6,436 nucleotides of DNA from Lachnoclostridium sp. UBA7122 (GTDB lineage: Bacteria > Bacillota > Clostridia > Lachnospirales > Lachnospiraceae): NCBI GenBank assembly GCA_002493085.1, contig DKXQ01000108.1, positions 907 through 7,342 of the forward strand, given 5' to 3'. The translations under genes and the position numbers were made by a program. The notes beneath the pieces are model-generated. The model was not told where the DNA came from and did not search any database. It was given only the letters and a program-made list of their open reading frames with translations. How positions within the stretch are numbered: position 1 is the first letter of the stretch; every line of letters starts with the position of its first letter. Shown piece after piece: positions 1-6,383 of this stretch.

Positions 1-675
1 TTTATTCCTTGGGATGATGATATTGATATTGGTATGACACGAGTTAATTATAATAAATTTCTTTTATGTTATGCAAAAGAAGGAAAATTTAGAATAGTGA
101 ATCCCCAATCTGAGCCTCTTTGTCCTTATATGATTTCTCGTATAAGTGATGATCGTTTTAAATTAGAAACCCTATATGGACCTAAATATGATATTGGTAT
201 TTTTGTTGATATTTATCCATATGATGGAATTGGAAATAATAATTTATCAATAAATTATATAGTAAAATTATCAACTAATTATTCTAAAGGTTTATCAAGA
301 AGTTTGGAGCGTAATCCTATTGCCGCAGTTAAAAATTTACATAATGGAATAAAAAAATGGTTGCTTTTAGTAGCATATATACTACCTAAGATAAAGGGGG
401 CAGGTTATTACAGAGAAAAATTAAATAATATTATAAAAAAATATTCTTATGAAGATTCTAAATATGTTGGCTGTGCAATTTGGGCATTAGTTGAAAAAGA
501 ATGTATTGAGAAAAAATGGATAGAAGAAATTATTGATGTAGAATTTGAAGGAAATTTAGTAAGAGCACCAAAATTTTATGATGAAATCCTTAAATTTAAT
601 TTTGGCGATTATATGCAATTTCCACCAGTTGAGGAAAGAGTAGGACATCATTTTTACAAAATTTATGAAAAATAA
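1..675 (+). CDS. LicD-family phosphotransferase, 5'-truncated by window edge
   Basis: The reading frame is open from base 1, so the gene starts upstream of the window; the ATG at 34 lies inside the conserved domain and is not the start. 224 codons are visible, and family members are usually around 260-280 residues, so roughly 40-50 N-terminal residues are missing. Visible LicD hallmarks are the acidic PWDDDIDIG motif (7-33), the GIFVDIYPYDG motif (196-228) and the C-terminal GDYMxxPPxExRxGHH signature (about 604-651). The family includes enzymes that move phosphocholine or similar phospho-groups from a CDP/CMP-activated donor to teichoic acid, lipopolysaccharide or capsule glycans, at the cytoplasmic side of the membrane. 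The AEP activation genes downstream suggest that CMP-AEP could be the donor here, but that is inference; phosphocholine or another group is equally possible from sequence alone. It is much more A/T-rich than the AEP genes. Confidence 0.9.
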   Translation, partial: FIPWDDDIDIGMTRVNYNKFLLCYAKEGKFRIVNPQSEPLCPYMISRISDDRFKLETLYGPKYDIGIFVDIYPYDGIGNNNLSINYIVKLSTNYSKGLSRSLERNPIAAVKNLHNGIKKWLLLVAYILPKIKGAGYYREKLNNIIKKYSYEDSKYVGCAIWALVEKECIEKKWIEEIIDVEFEGNLVRAPKFYDEILKFNFGDYMQFPPVEERVGHHFYKIYEK

Positions 676-706
676 ATATGTAAAAGACTGATGAAAGGAA
701 ATTAAA

Positions 707-880
707 ATGGAATTAATTGAAGAATTAATTTATAAGGAAACAGAGTATAGACTAAAAGAGATTGGTAATAAAAACTATCAATTTTCAGAGCAGGCTGATA
801 AAGGTTATGCAATTAAAATAGTATCAGTTATAGTAGTGTGCATAATTTTAATTATCTTATGTATGGTGGTGGTAATATAG
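707..880 (+). CDS. Small single-pass membrane protein, 57 residues, function unknown
   Basis: An ATG at 707 follows an AAAGGA-type ribosome binding site (694-699) with good spacing, 31 bases after the licD-like stop. The product has a charged N-terminal half (MELIEELIYKETEYRLKEIG, then further mixed charged residues) and a continuous hydrophobic stretch from about residue 36 to the end (IVSVIVVCIILIILCMVVVI), which looks like one transmembrane helix. I cannot assign a family or function with confidence. The last 43 bases overlap, in another frame, the first preserved codons of the broken opine dehydrogenase. The tail of the helix is therefore either the genuine end of a small gene or a chance extension made when the two sequences were joined. 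The plausible ribosome binding site and clean membrane-helix pattern favour a real but possibly truncated gene. Confidence 0.5.
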   Translation: MELIEELIYKETEYRLKEIGNKNYQFSEQADKGYAIKIVSVIVVCIILIILCMVVVI

Positions 881-1775
881 GAACACAGTTTGCCTGTATT
901 TGCACTTCAAAAAGTTATAGATTGAATATATTTTCCAGCAAACCAGAAAAATATGATGGTATCCTTGAAGTTATAGACGAAAATAACAGAGTAACAGTAG
1001 GAAATATAGGTACAGTGACAGCAAATATAGGTGAAGCTATAAAAGGATATAAGATAATTTTTGTTATACATCTTGCATTTCAATTTAAAAAATTATCTGA
1101 GGCAATCTTACTTTATGTTGAACAGGGTACAAATATTTGTGTGCTGCCAGGAACTGGTGGCGTTGAATTTGCTTTTAGGAAATGCATTAAAGCTGGTGCA
1201 ATACTGTCTGGTTTTCAAAGAGTTCCAACAGTTGCACAATTTGAAAAATATGGCAAACATGTCCAATGTGAAGGTCTGCATGACAAAATATTTCTTGTAT
1301 CAATACAAGGCAGAAACTCAATAAAATTATTCAATTTTATTGCATCGTTATTTCAAGTTCCTTATAATGCAATGTCATTTAGTTAAGCTTTTCCTGTTTG
1401 AAAATGTAGTATAACACTATTAATAATTATGTTTTTTTCAATACAATTTATTTGTTTAATTCCTTATGGCAGTGAAACAGTTTCTGAAATAACAAAAAAG
1501 TAAATAACATACATAGTCTGCATAATCTGCTTTCTCCAATGAAAGAGGTAAAAAATGGGTGGGTTCCTGATTTTGAATCCAGATATTTTAGAGCTGACTT
1601 TCCATATGGGTTATCAATTATAGAAGATATTGCAAATATAATCAGATTTGATGTTCCTAATATAAGAGAAACAATGAACTGGTATAGAAATATAACTTGT
1701 GATAATGACCTATTTAGACTTACGGAATGTGGAGTTTATACAATAAATGATATTTATGAATTATATGCAAATTAA
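838..1775 (+). pseudogene. Broken opine (octopine/nopaline-type) dehydrogenase
   Basis: The remains of an NAD(P)-dependent opine dehydrogenase can be followed along the stretch. Bases 838-1383 encode the Rossmann part: the nucleotide-binding loop YGGGNIGTQFA near the N-terminus, then NICVLPGTGGVEFAFR. In the same frame there are stops at 1384-1386 (TAA), 1399-1401 (TGA) and 1501-1503 (TAA), with PYGSETVSEITKK just before the last. The match then continues in another frame (from about 1488) as NNIHSLHNLLSPMKEV and, through 1775, NGWVPDFESRYFRADFPYG, which is the C-terminal dimer and substrate domain. The frame change falls in the A-run around 1494-1502. Only about 310 codons remain of a family length near 360, and the middle that should carry the catalytic His region (NP..HT type) is not visible, so the gene is surely inactive. 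The GTG at 838 lacks a convincing ribosome binding site. In polysaccharide loci such enzymes can make N-(1-carboxyethyl) amino acids; that role here is only inference. Confidence 0.8.
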
Positions 1776-1820
1776 TAAATTTTGGATAATAAATTATTTT
1801 TAGAAAACTATTATTTGATT

Positions 1821-1826
1821 GGGAGG
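1821..1826 (+). promoter_or_regulatory. Ribosome binding site setting the start of the nucleotidyltransferase gene
   Basis: GGGAGG lies 13 bases upstream of the ATG at 1840. The in-frame TTG at 1819 overlaps this site and so cannot be the start it serves; this decides in favour of ATG 1840. Confidence 0.75.
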
Positions 1827-1839
1827 TAAGAACAAAAAT

Positions 1840-2739
1840 ATGAACCAGCAGCTAACCAGACAACAATTTGATATCCTGTCTTTTCTTACATTAGAAAAAC
1901 AGCCTGTATCACAAAACCAGATTAAAGAGAATACTAGTTATTCTTTGGAAATGATTAAATGTATCATGAGTGAGCTTAAAGAATATGGTTTTGTGAATGA
2001 CAGGACAATTACAGTTTCAGGCATCGCAGCACTTGAACCTTACAGGGTAAAAAGAGCAGTATTTATTGCTGCTGGTTTTGGAAAACGTCTTGTTCCTGTT
2101 ACGCTAAATACGCCAAAACCTCTTGTCAGGGTTGATGGCAAAAGGATTATTGACAGGCTTATAGATGCATGTCTGGCAATCGGAATTACTGAAATTTATA
2201 TTGTGCGTGGCTATCTTTCAGAACAGTTTGACCAGCTGCTTTATAAGTATCCAATGGTACGGTTTCTGGAAAATCCAGTATATGGGGAAACAAATAATAT
2301 TTCCAGTTCCATGGTGGCAAGATATTTTCTCTCAAATGCATATGTGTTTGAAGCTGATTTATTAATCAGTAATCCTAAAATTATTACACCATACCATTAT
2401 ACATCAGATTTTCTTGCAATCAGGAAAGACAGTACTGATGACTGGTGCTTTACAGTAAAGGATGGAGTAATTACAGAAGAAAAGACTGGTGGTACTGGCT
2501 GCTGGCAGATGGTTGGGATTTCTTATTGGAATAAAGAGGACGGGGCTAAACTTTCCAATGATATTAAAGAAGTTTTTGAAAACAGTCCTGGTGGTAAAGA
2601 CTGCTACTGGGAACAGGTTCCCTTAGTTTTTAATAAGGAACATTATAAAGTCAGAATCCGTGAATGTTATGATTCTGATATTGTGGAAATAGATACTTTC
2701 AGTGAATTAAAAGCGGCTGACAGGGCATATGACGTGTAA
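1840..2739 (+). CDS. pntC: Winged-helix / LicC-like nucleotidyltransferase, probable CTP:2-aminoethylphosphonate cytidylyltransferase
   Basis: The 299-residue protein has two parts. Residues 1 to about 65 look like a winged-helix DNA-binding-type domain (QFDILSFL, SQNQIKENTSYSLEMIKCIMSEL in two helices, then a short TVSGIAAL wing end). Residues 70-299 form a sugar-nucleotidyltransferase fold: the NTP loop AAGFGKRLVPVTLNTPKPL (77-95), the LicC-type ETNNISSSM (150-158), a likely metal-binding EADLL (171-175) and the conserved EIDTFSEL near the end (283-290). LicC proteins make CDP-choline from phosphocholine. The next three genes make 2-aminoethylphosphonate, and the related PntC of Treponema denticola converts CTP and AEP to CMP-AEP, so PntC is the favoured reading. 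A choline-phosphate enzyme cannot be excluded, although no choline kinase or transporter is visible. It is the first gene of the tight four-gene set; 61 bases separate it from the transaminase. No convincing promoter was identified upstream. Confidence 0.82.
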   Translation: MNQQLTRQQFDILSFLTLEKQPVSQNQIKENTSYSLEMIKCIMSELKEYGFVNDRTITVSGIAALEPYRVKRAVFIAAGFGKRLVPVTLNTPKPLVRVDGKRIIDRLIDACLAIGITEIYIVRGYLSEQFDQLLYKYPMVRFLENPVYGETNNISSSMVARYFLSNAYVFEADLLISNPKIITPYHYTSDFLAIRKDSTDDWCFTVKDGVITEEKTGGTGCWQMVGISYWNKEDGAKLSNDIKEVFENSPGGKDCYWEQVPLVFNKEHYKVRIRECYDSDIVEIDTFSELKAADRAYDV

Positions 2740-2746
2740 CATATGC
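2725..2746 (+). repeat. Short inverted repeat over the pntC stop codon
   Basis: GCATATG (2725-2731) and CATATGC (2740-2746) are perfect 7-base arms around an 8-base loop that contains the TAA stop (2737-2739). The stem is A/T-rich and no run of T follows, so it is not a standard intrinsic terminator. It may be a chance palindrome or a weak processing or pausing hairpin between the first and second genes of the operon. Confidence 0.35.
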
Positions 2747-2784
2747 GTTATTATGCTGCAGCTGGACAGGCATATAATAAAGTT

Positions 2785-2790
2785 AAGGAG
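2785..2790 (+). promoter_or_regulatory. Ribosome binding site setting the start of the transaminase gene
   Basis: AAGGAG is followed by a 10-base A-rich spacer and ATG 2801. The open frame extends up to an ATG at 2729, but that codon overlaps the end of the preceding gene, has no ribosome binding site, and would add residues unlike the family N-terminus. Confidence 0.75.
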
Positions 2791-2800
2791 AAAAAAACTA

Positions 2801-3949
2801 ATGGCTGTAATTGAAAATATGCATATAAAAAGAAATATTTTATTGAATCCGGGTCCTTCTACAACAACAGATACAGTAAAAATGGCACAAGTTGTACCTG
2901 ACATCTGCCCGCGGGAAAAGGAATTTGCTTCTTTGATGAAAGGTCTCCGGGAAGATTTGGTGAAGGTTGTACATGGCAGCCAGGAAAAATATACAGCAGT
3001 GCTTTTTTGTGGCTCTGGTACATTAAATATAGATGTCTGCATTAACTCTTTATTGCCAGATGGCAGGAAAGTCCTGGTAATAAATAATGGCGCATACAGT
3101 GCCAGGGCAGTGGAAATTTGTGAATATTATTCTTTGCCATATATTGATCTTAAGTTTCCAGTGGACGAGAGGCCAGACCTTGCCTTGGTCAGGCAGGTAT
3201 TAAAAGACAATCCGGATATAGGTCTTGTACATACAACACATAATGAAACTGGGACAGGCATTTTAAATCCAGTCCGTGAAATTGGTGCATTAGCCCACAG
3301 TTATGATGCGGTGTTTACCGTAGATACAACATCAACTTATGCAATGCGCCCAATAGATATAGAAAAAGATAACATTGATTTCTGCATGGCTTCGGCACAG
3401 AAGGGACTTATGGCAATGACAGGGCTGTCTTTCATTGTAGGCAATAAAGAAATAATTGAAGCTTCCCAGCATTATCCAAAAAGGAGCTATTACTGCAACC
3501 TGTTTCTTCAATATGATTATTTTGAAAAGACTGGTGAAATGCATTTTACCCCGCCTGTACAAACAATATATGCTGCAATACAGGCTTTGAAAGAATATTT
3601 TGAAGAAGGCGAACATGAAAAATGGGCAAGACATACAAGGGTATTTGAAGCAATCCATAAAGGACTGGAAAAACTTGGATTCAGAAATATCATAAAAAGG
3701 GAATGGCAGGCCGGGCTGGTGGTATCTGTGGTTTGTCCAGATGATGTAAACTGGGATTTTGAAAAAGTACATGATTATTGTTATAAACATGGCTTTACAA
3801 TTTATCCAGGCAAAACCAGTGTAACAGATACATTCCGTCTTTGTGCACTGGGTGCTATTGATGAAAATGATATAGAAGACTTTTTTATTATTTTTAAAAG
3901 TGCACTGGAAGTAAATAATATTACAATTCCAGTATTTTATAATGATTAG
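2801..3949 (+). CDS. phnW: 2-aminoethylphosphonate:pyruvate transaminase (class V aminotransferase)
   Basis: This 382-residue PLP enzyme interconverts phosphonoacetaldehyde plus alanine with AEP plus pyruvate. In this operon it should run in the AEP-forming direction (called aepZ in biosynthetic clusters). The start at 2801 places the conserved ILLNPGPSTTTDTVK at residues 13-27, as in the family. Other visible features are FCGSGTLNID (69-78, cofactor phosphate region), HNETGTGILNPV (147-158), VDTTSTY with the cofactor-ring Asp (D175), and MASAQKGLM, where K201 is the likely Schiff-base lysine. FRLCALGAI (345-353) matches the usual C-terminal FRIGxxG-type segment. Its length is normal for the family, with no break or missing key residue. 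It follows the cytidylyltransferase by 61 bases and precedes the PEP mutase start by 10 bases. In Treponema denticola the cytidylyltransferase and this transaminase are one fused protein in the same order. A serine- or cysteine-type class V aminotransferase is much less likely given the neighbours. Confidence 0.93.
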   Translation: MAVIENMHIKRNILLNPGPSTTTDTVKMAQVVPDICPREKEFASLMKGLREDLVKVVHGSQEKYTAVLFCGSGTLNIDVCINSLLPDGRKVLVINNGAYSARAVEICEYYSLPYIDLKFPVDERPDLALVRQVLKDNPDIGLVHTTHNETGTGILNPVREIGALAHSYDAVFTVDTTSTYAMRPIDIEKDNIDFCMASAQKGLMAMTGLSFIVGNKEIIEASQHYPKRSYYCNLFLQYDYFEKTGEMHFTPPVQTIYAAIQALKEYFEEGEHEKWARHTRVFEAIHKGLEKLGFRNIIKREWQAGLVVSVVCPDDVNWDFEKVHDYCYKHGFTIYPGKTSVTDTFRLCALGAIDENDIEDFFIIFKSALEVNNITIPVFYND

Positions 3950-3953
3950 GAGG
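3948..3953 (+). promoter_or_regulatory. Ribosome binding site overlapping the transaminase stop
   Basis: AGGAGG begins inside the TAG stop (3947-3949) of the transaminase and sits 6 bases before ATG 3960, suggesting translational coupling. The in-frame ATG at 3942 lies upstream of this site and inside the previous gene, so 3960 is the start. Confidence 0.85.
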
Positions 3954-3959
3954 AAAGGC

Positions 3960-5255
3960 ATGAAAACAGTATATACCTGCTTTTGTACAGATGTTATCCA
4001 TGAAGGGCATCTGAATATTATTGGACAGGCACTTAAATATGGGAAATTAATTGTTGGTGCTTTGTCTGACAGGGCACTTATCCGTTATAATAAATTTCCT
4101 ACTGTTTCACAGGAAGAACGCATTGCACTTTATAAAAAGCTTGATGGTGTTAGCAGTGTAATAATCCAGGACAGTATTATGTATAATGATGTCATCAGCC
4201 AGTTCCATCCAGATTATGTTGTGCATGGTGATAACTGGAAAGAAGGCCCTGAAGCTGCAATCCGCGAAAATGTAATAAATCTTTTAAAAGAATATGGGGG
4301 AAAGCTGGCTGAAGTCCCTTATACATATAATGAAAAAGTAAAGAAGATTGACGCACAGCTTAAAGAAAAACTGGCTATGCCTGAATACCGCAGGAAAAGA
4401 CTGCGCCAGCTTGTACAAATGTGTCCTGTGGTAAAAGTCCTTGAAGCACATAGCGGGCTTACTGGACTGATTGCTGAAAAAACAGTGGTAGAAGAAAATG
4501 GACGGTTAGACCAGTTTGATGCTATGTGGGTGAGTTCACTTTGTGACAGCACTGCAAAGGGCAAACCAGATATTGAACTTGTTGATATGAGCAGCCGGCT
4601 CCGTACTATTGATGACATCATGGAAGTTACTACAAAGCCAATAATACTGGATGGGGATACTGGAGGGCTGGCAGAACATTTTGTCTATAATGTCAGGACT
4701 CTTGAACGCATGGGGGTTTCCGCTGTAATTATTGAGGATAAGACAGGGCTTAAGAAAAATTCATTGTTTGGGACAGAAGTTATCCAGACGCAGGCATCCA
4801 TTGAAGAATTCAGTGATAAAATTGCAGCTGGCAAAAGGGCACAGCTTACAGATGATTTTATGATTATTGCCCGCATTGAAAGCCTGATTCTGGACAAGGG
4901 CATGGAAGATGCGTTAAAAAGGGCTTTCGCATTTGTAGAAGCTGGGGCTGATGGCATTATGATACACAGCCGTAAAAAAAATCCCTCAGAAATTCTGGAG
5001 TTTTGTGATAAATTCCGTGAGAAGGACAAGAATACACCGGTTGTTGTTGTACCTACTTCTTTTAATGCAGTAACTGAAAATGAACTTGCATTACATGGTG
5101 TGAATATTGTTATTTATGCAAACCAGCTTACAAGAAGTGCATTTCCAGCTATGCAGCAGACAGCAAAAGAAATTTTAATACATCACAGGGCAAAGGAAGC
5201 TGATGACAGGCTTACATCAATTAAAGACATAATCACTTTAATTGATGAATTATGA
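3960..5255 (+). CDS. aepX: Phosphoenolpyruvate mutase with N-terminal cytidylyltransferase-like domain
   Basis: The 431-residue protein forms the C-P bond by rearranging PEP to phosphonopyruvate, the entry step of nearly all phosphonate biosynthesis. Residues 1 to about 135 are a cytidylyltransferase-like domain: H14-E-G-H17 (HxGH), IVGALSD (31-37) and VVHGDNWKEG (87-96). Residues about 155-431 are the mutase barrel of the isocitrate-lyase superfamily: EAHSGLTGLI (162-171), MWVSSLCDSTAKGKPD (189-204), DGDTGG (231-236, Mg-binding), the diagnostic EDKTGLKKNS (259-268, consensus EDKxxxxxNS) and ARIESLI (304-310). The EDK..NS motif separates PEP mutases from isocitrate lyase and methylisocitrate lyase relatives. 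The fused architecture is known in other PEP mutases, but there the front domain usually carries an ISST-type motif after PYT; here that place reads YNEKVKK (123-129), so its nucleotidyltransfer activity is doubtful. The ribosome binding site overlaps the previous stop, and ppd follows after 12 bases. Confidence 0.95.
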   Translation: MKTVYTCFCTDVIHEGHLNIIGQALKYGKLIVGALSDRALIRYNKFPTVSQEERIALYKKLDGVSSVIIQDSIMYNDVISQFHPDYVVHGDNWKEGPEAAIRENVINLLKEYGGKLAEVPYTYNEKVKKIDAQLKEKLAMPEYRRKRLRQLVQMCPVVKVLEAHSGLTGLIAEKTVVEENGRLDQFDAMWVSSLCDSTAKGKPDIELVDMSSRLRTIDDIMEVTTKPIILDGDTGGLAEHFVYNVRTLERMGVSAVIIEDKTGLKKNSLFGTEVIQTQASIEEFSDKIAAGKRAQLTDDFMIIARIESLILDKGMEDALKRAFAFVEAGADGIMIHSRKKNPSEILEFCDKFREKDKNTPVVVVPTSFNAVTENELALHGVNIVIYANQLTRSAFPAMQQTAKEILIHHRAKEADDRLTSIKDIITLIDEL

Positions 5256-5256
5256 T

Positions 5257-5262
5257 AAGGAG
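5257..5262 (+). promoter_or_regulatory. Ribosome binding site of phosphonopyruvate decarboxylase gene
   Basis: AAGGAG lies just after the PEP mutase stop (TGA 5253-5255) and 5 bases before ATG 5268, consistent with operon expression and coupled translation. Confidence 0.7.
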
Positions 5263-5267
5263 ATATT

Positions 5268-6383
5268 ATGAAAGCTGAAAAATTAGCAGAAATAATTGGC
5301 TCAGATTTTTATACAGGTGTCCCGGATTCCCAGTTAAAGGCACTGTGTGACTACCTGATGGACACATATGGGACTGACAGCAGATACCACATTATTGCAG
5401 CTAACGAGGGCAATTGTGCTGCCCTGGCAGCTGGATACCATCTTGCTACAGGAAAAATTCCTGTAGTTTATATGCAGAACAGTGGTGAAGGCAATATTAT
5501 AAATCCTGTTGCAAGTCTTCTGAGTGATAAAGTGTATGCTATTCCTGTAGTATTCATTATAGGATGGAGGGGTGAACCTGGTGTCCATGATGAGCCACAG
5601 CATATTTACCAGGGTGAAGTTACCATAAAACTTCTTGAAGATATGGGCATTGAAGCATTTATTATAGGAAAAGAAACTACAGATGGGGAAGTTTTTCTTA
5701 CAATGAAAAATTTCAGGAATATCCTGGCAGCAGGGAAAGATGTTGCATTTGTTATCCGCAAGGGTGCCCTTTCTTATGATAAAAAAGTTAAATATAAGAA
5801 CAAAAATACAATGGTGCGTGAAAAAATTATAAGACACATTGTAAATGTATCTGGAGAAGACCCTGTTATATCTACAACAGGCAAGGCAAGCCGTGAATTA
5901 TTTGAAATACGTACTGCTAATGGACAAAGCCATAAGTATGATTTTCTGACAGTTGGCTCTATGGGCCACAGTTCTTCAATTGCCCTTGGCATTGCAATTA
6001 ATAAGCCAGATACTAAAGTCTGGTGTATAGATGGTGACGGGGCAGCACTTATGCATATGGGTGCTATGGCAGTCATTGGTGCAAATGCGCCTGAAAATAT
6101 GGTGCATATTATTATAAATAACGGTGCACATGAAACAGTAGGTGGTATGCCGACTGTGGCTTCTAAAATAGATTTTGTTGCACTGGCAAAAGCATGTGGG
6201 TATCCGTATGCAGTTTGTGTAGATAATTTTGAAGACCTGGATAAAGAGCTTAAAGCTGCTAAATCAAGGAGAGGACTTAGTCTGGTTGAAGCCAGAAGTT
6301 CGGTTAGTTCACGTACAGATCTGGGCAGACCTACAACAACAGCATTAGAAAATAAGCAGAATTTTATGAAATTCATACATTAA
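5268..6383 (+). CDS. aepY: Phosphonopyruvate decarboxylase, thiamine-diphosphate dependent
   Basis: The 371-residue enzyme removes CO2 from phosphonopyruvate to give phosphonoacetaldehyde. This irreversible step pulls the unfavourable PEP mutase reaction forward, so the two genes are nearly always neighbours, as here. N-terminal pyrimidine-binding domain: FYTGVPDSQLK (14-24) and AANEGNCAALAAGY (44-57), where E47 is the likely cofactor-activating glutamate; then MQNSGEGNIINP (69-80) and GWRGEPGVHDEPQH (99-112). C-terminal pyrophosphate-binding domain: GSMGHSSSIALGIA (230-243) and the thiamine-diphosphate motif starting GDGAALMHMG (256-265) and closing with NN (284-285). NNGAHETVGGMPT (285-296) and SRTDLGRPTTT (348-358) are typical of this family and set it apart from sulfopyruvate decarboxylase and acetolactate synthase. 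Length and key residues are normal for the family. It is the last gene of the operon visible in the window; no clear terminator follows before the edge. Confidence 0.95.
   Translation: MKAEKLAEIIGSDFYTGVPDSQLKALCDYLMDTYGTDSRYHIIAANEGNCAALAAGYHLATGKIPVVYMQNSGEGNIINPVASLLSDKVYAIPVVFIIGWRGEPGVHDEPQHIYQGEVTIKLLEDMGIEAFIIGKETTDGEVFLTMKNFRNILAAGKDVAFVIRKGALSYDKKVKYKNKNTMVREKIIRHIVNVSGEDPVISTTGKASRELFEIRTANGQSHKYDFLTVGSMGHSSSIALGIAINKPDTKVWCIDGDGAALMHMGAMAVIGANAPENMVHIIINNGAHETVGGMPTVASKIDFVALAKACGYPYAVCVDNFEDLDKELKAAKSRRGLSLVEARSSVSSRTDLGRPTTTALENKQNFMKFIH

Noticed and set aside
1061..1324. 87-codon ORF inside the dehydrogenase remnant
   Set aside because: It is a shadow in another frame of the recognisable dehydrogenase sequence, with no ribosome binding site or family resemblance.
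1809..1814. TATTAT as a -10 promoter element for the AEP operon
   Set aside because: No acceptable -35 lies at 16-18 bases (the nearest TTGGAT at 1782-1787 gives a 21-base spacer), and the predicted transcript would begin at the ribosome binding site itself. A/T-rich sequence gives many chance matches.
1840..2739. Reading the nucleotidyltransferase as a LicC choline-phosphate cytidylyltransferase
   Set aside because: Motifs fit the LicC superfamily, but no choline kinase or transporter is visible and the three following genes make AEP, so PntC is preferred; kept as an alternative in the entry.
2729..2800. Upstream ATG extension of the transaminase
   Set aside because: It overlaps the end of the previous gene, has no ribosome binding site, and adds residues not expected in the family; ATG 2801 has AAGGAG upstream.
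3332..3961. Long minus-strand ORF opposite the transaminase, and others opposite the mutase and decarboxylase
   Set aside because: They are antisense to clearly conserved coding sequence, have low-complexity composition and no recognisable motifs; they arise from codon bias of the + strand genes.
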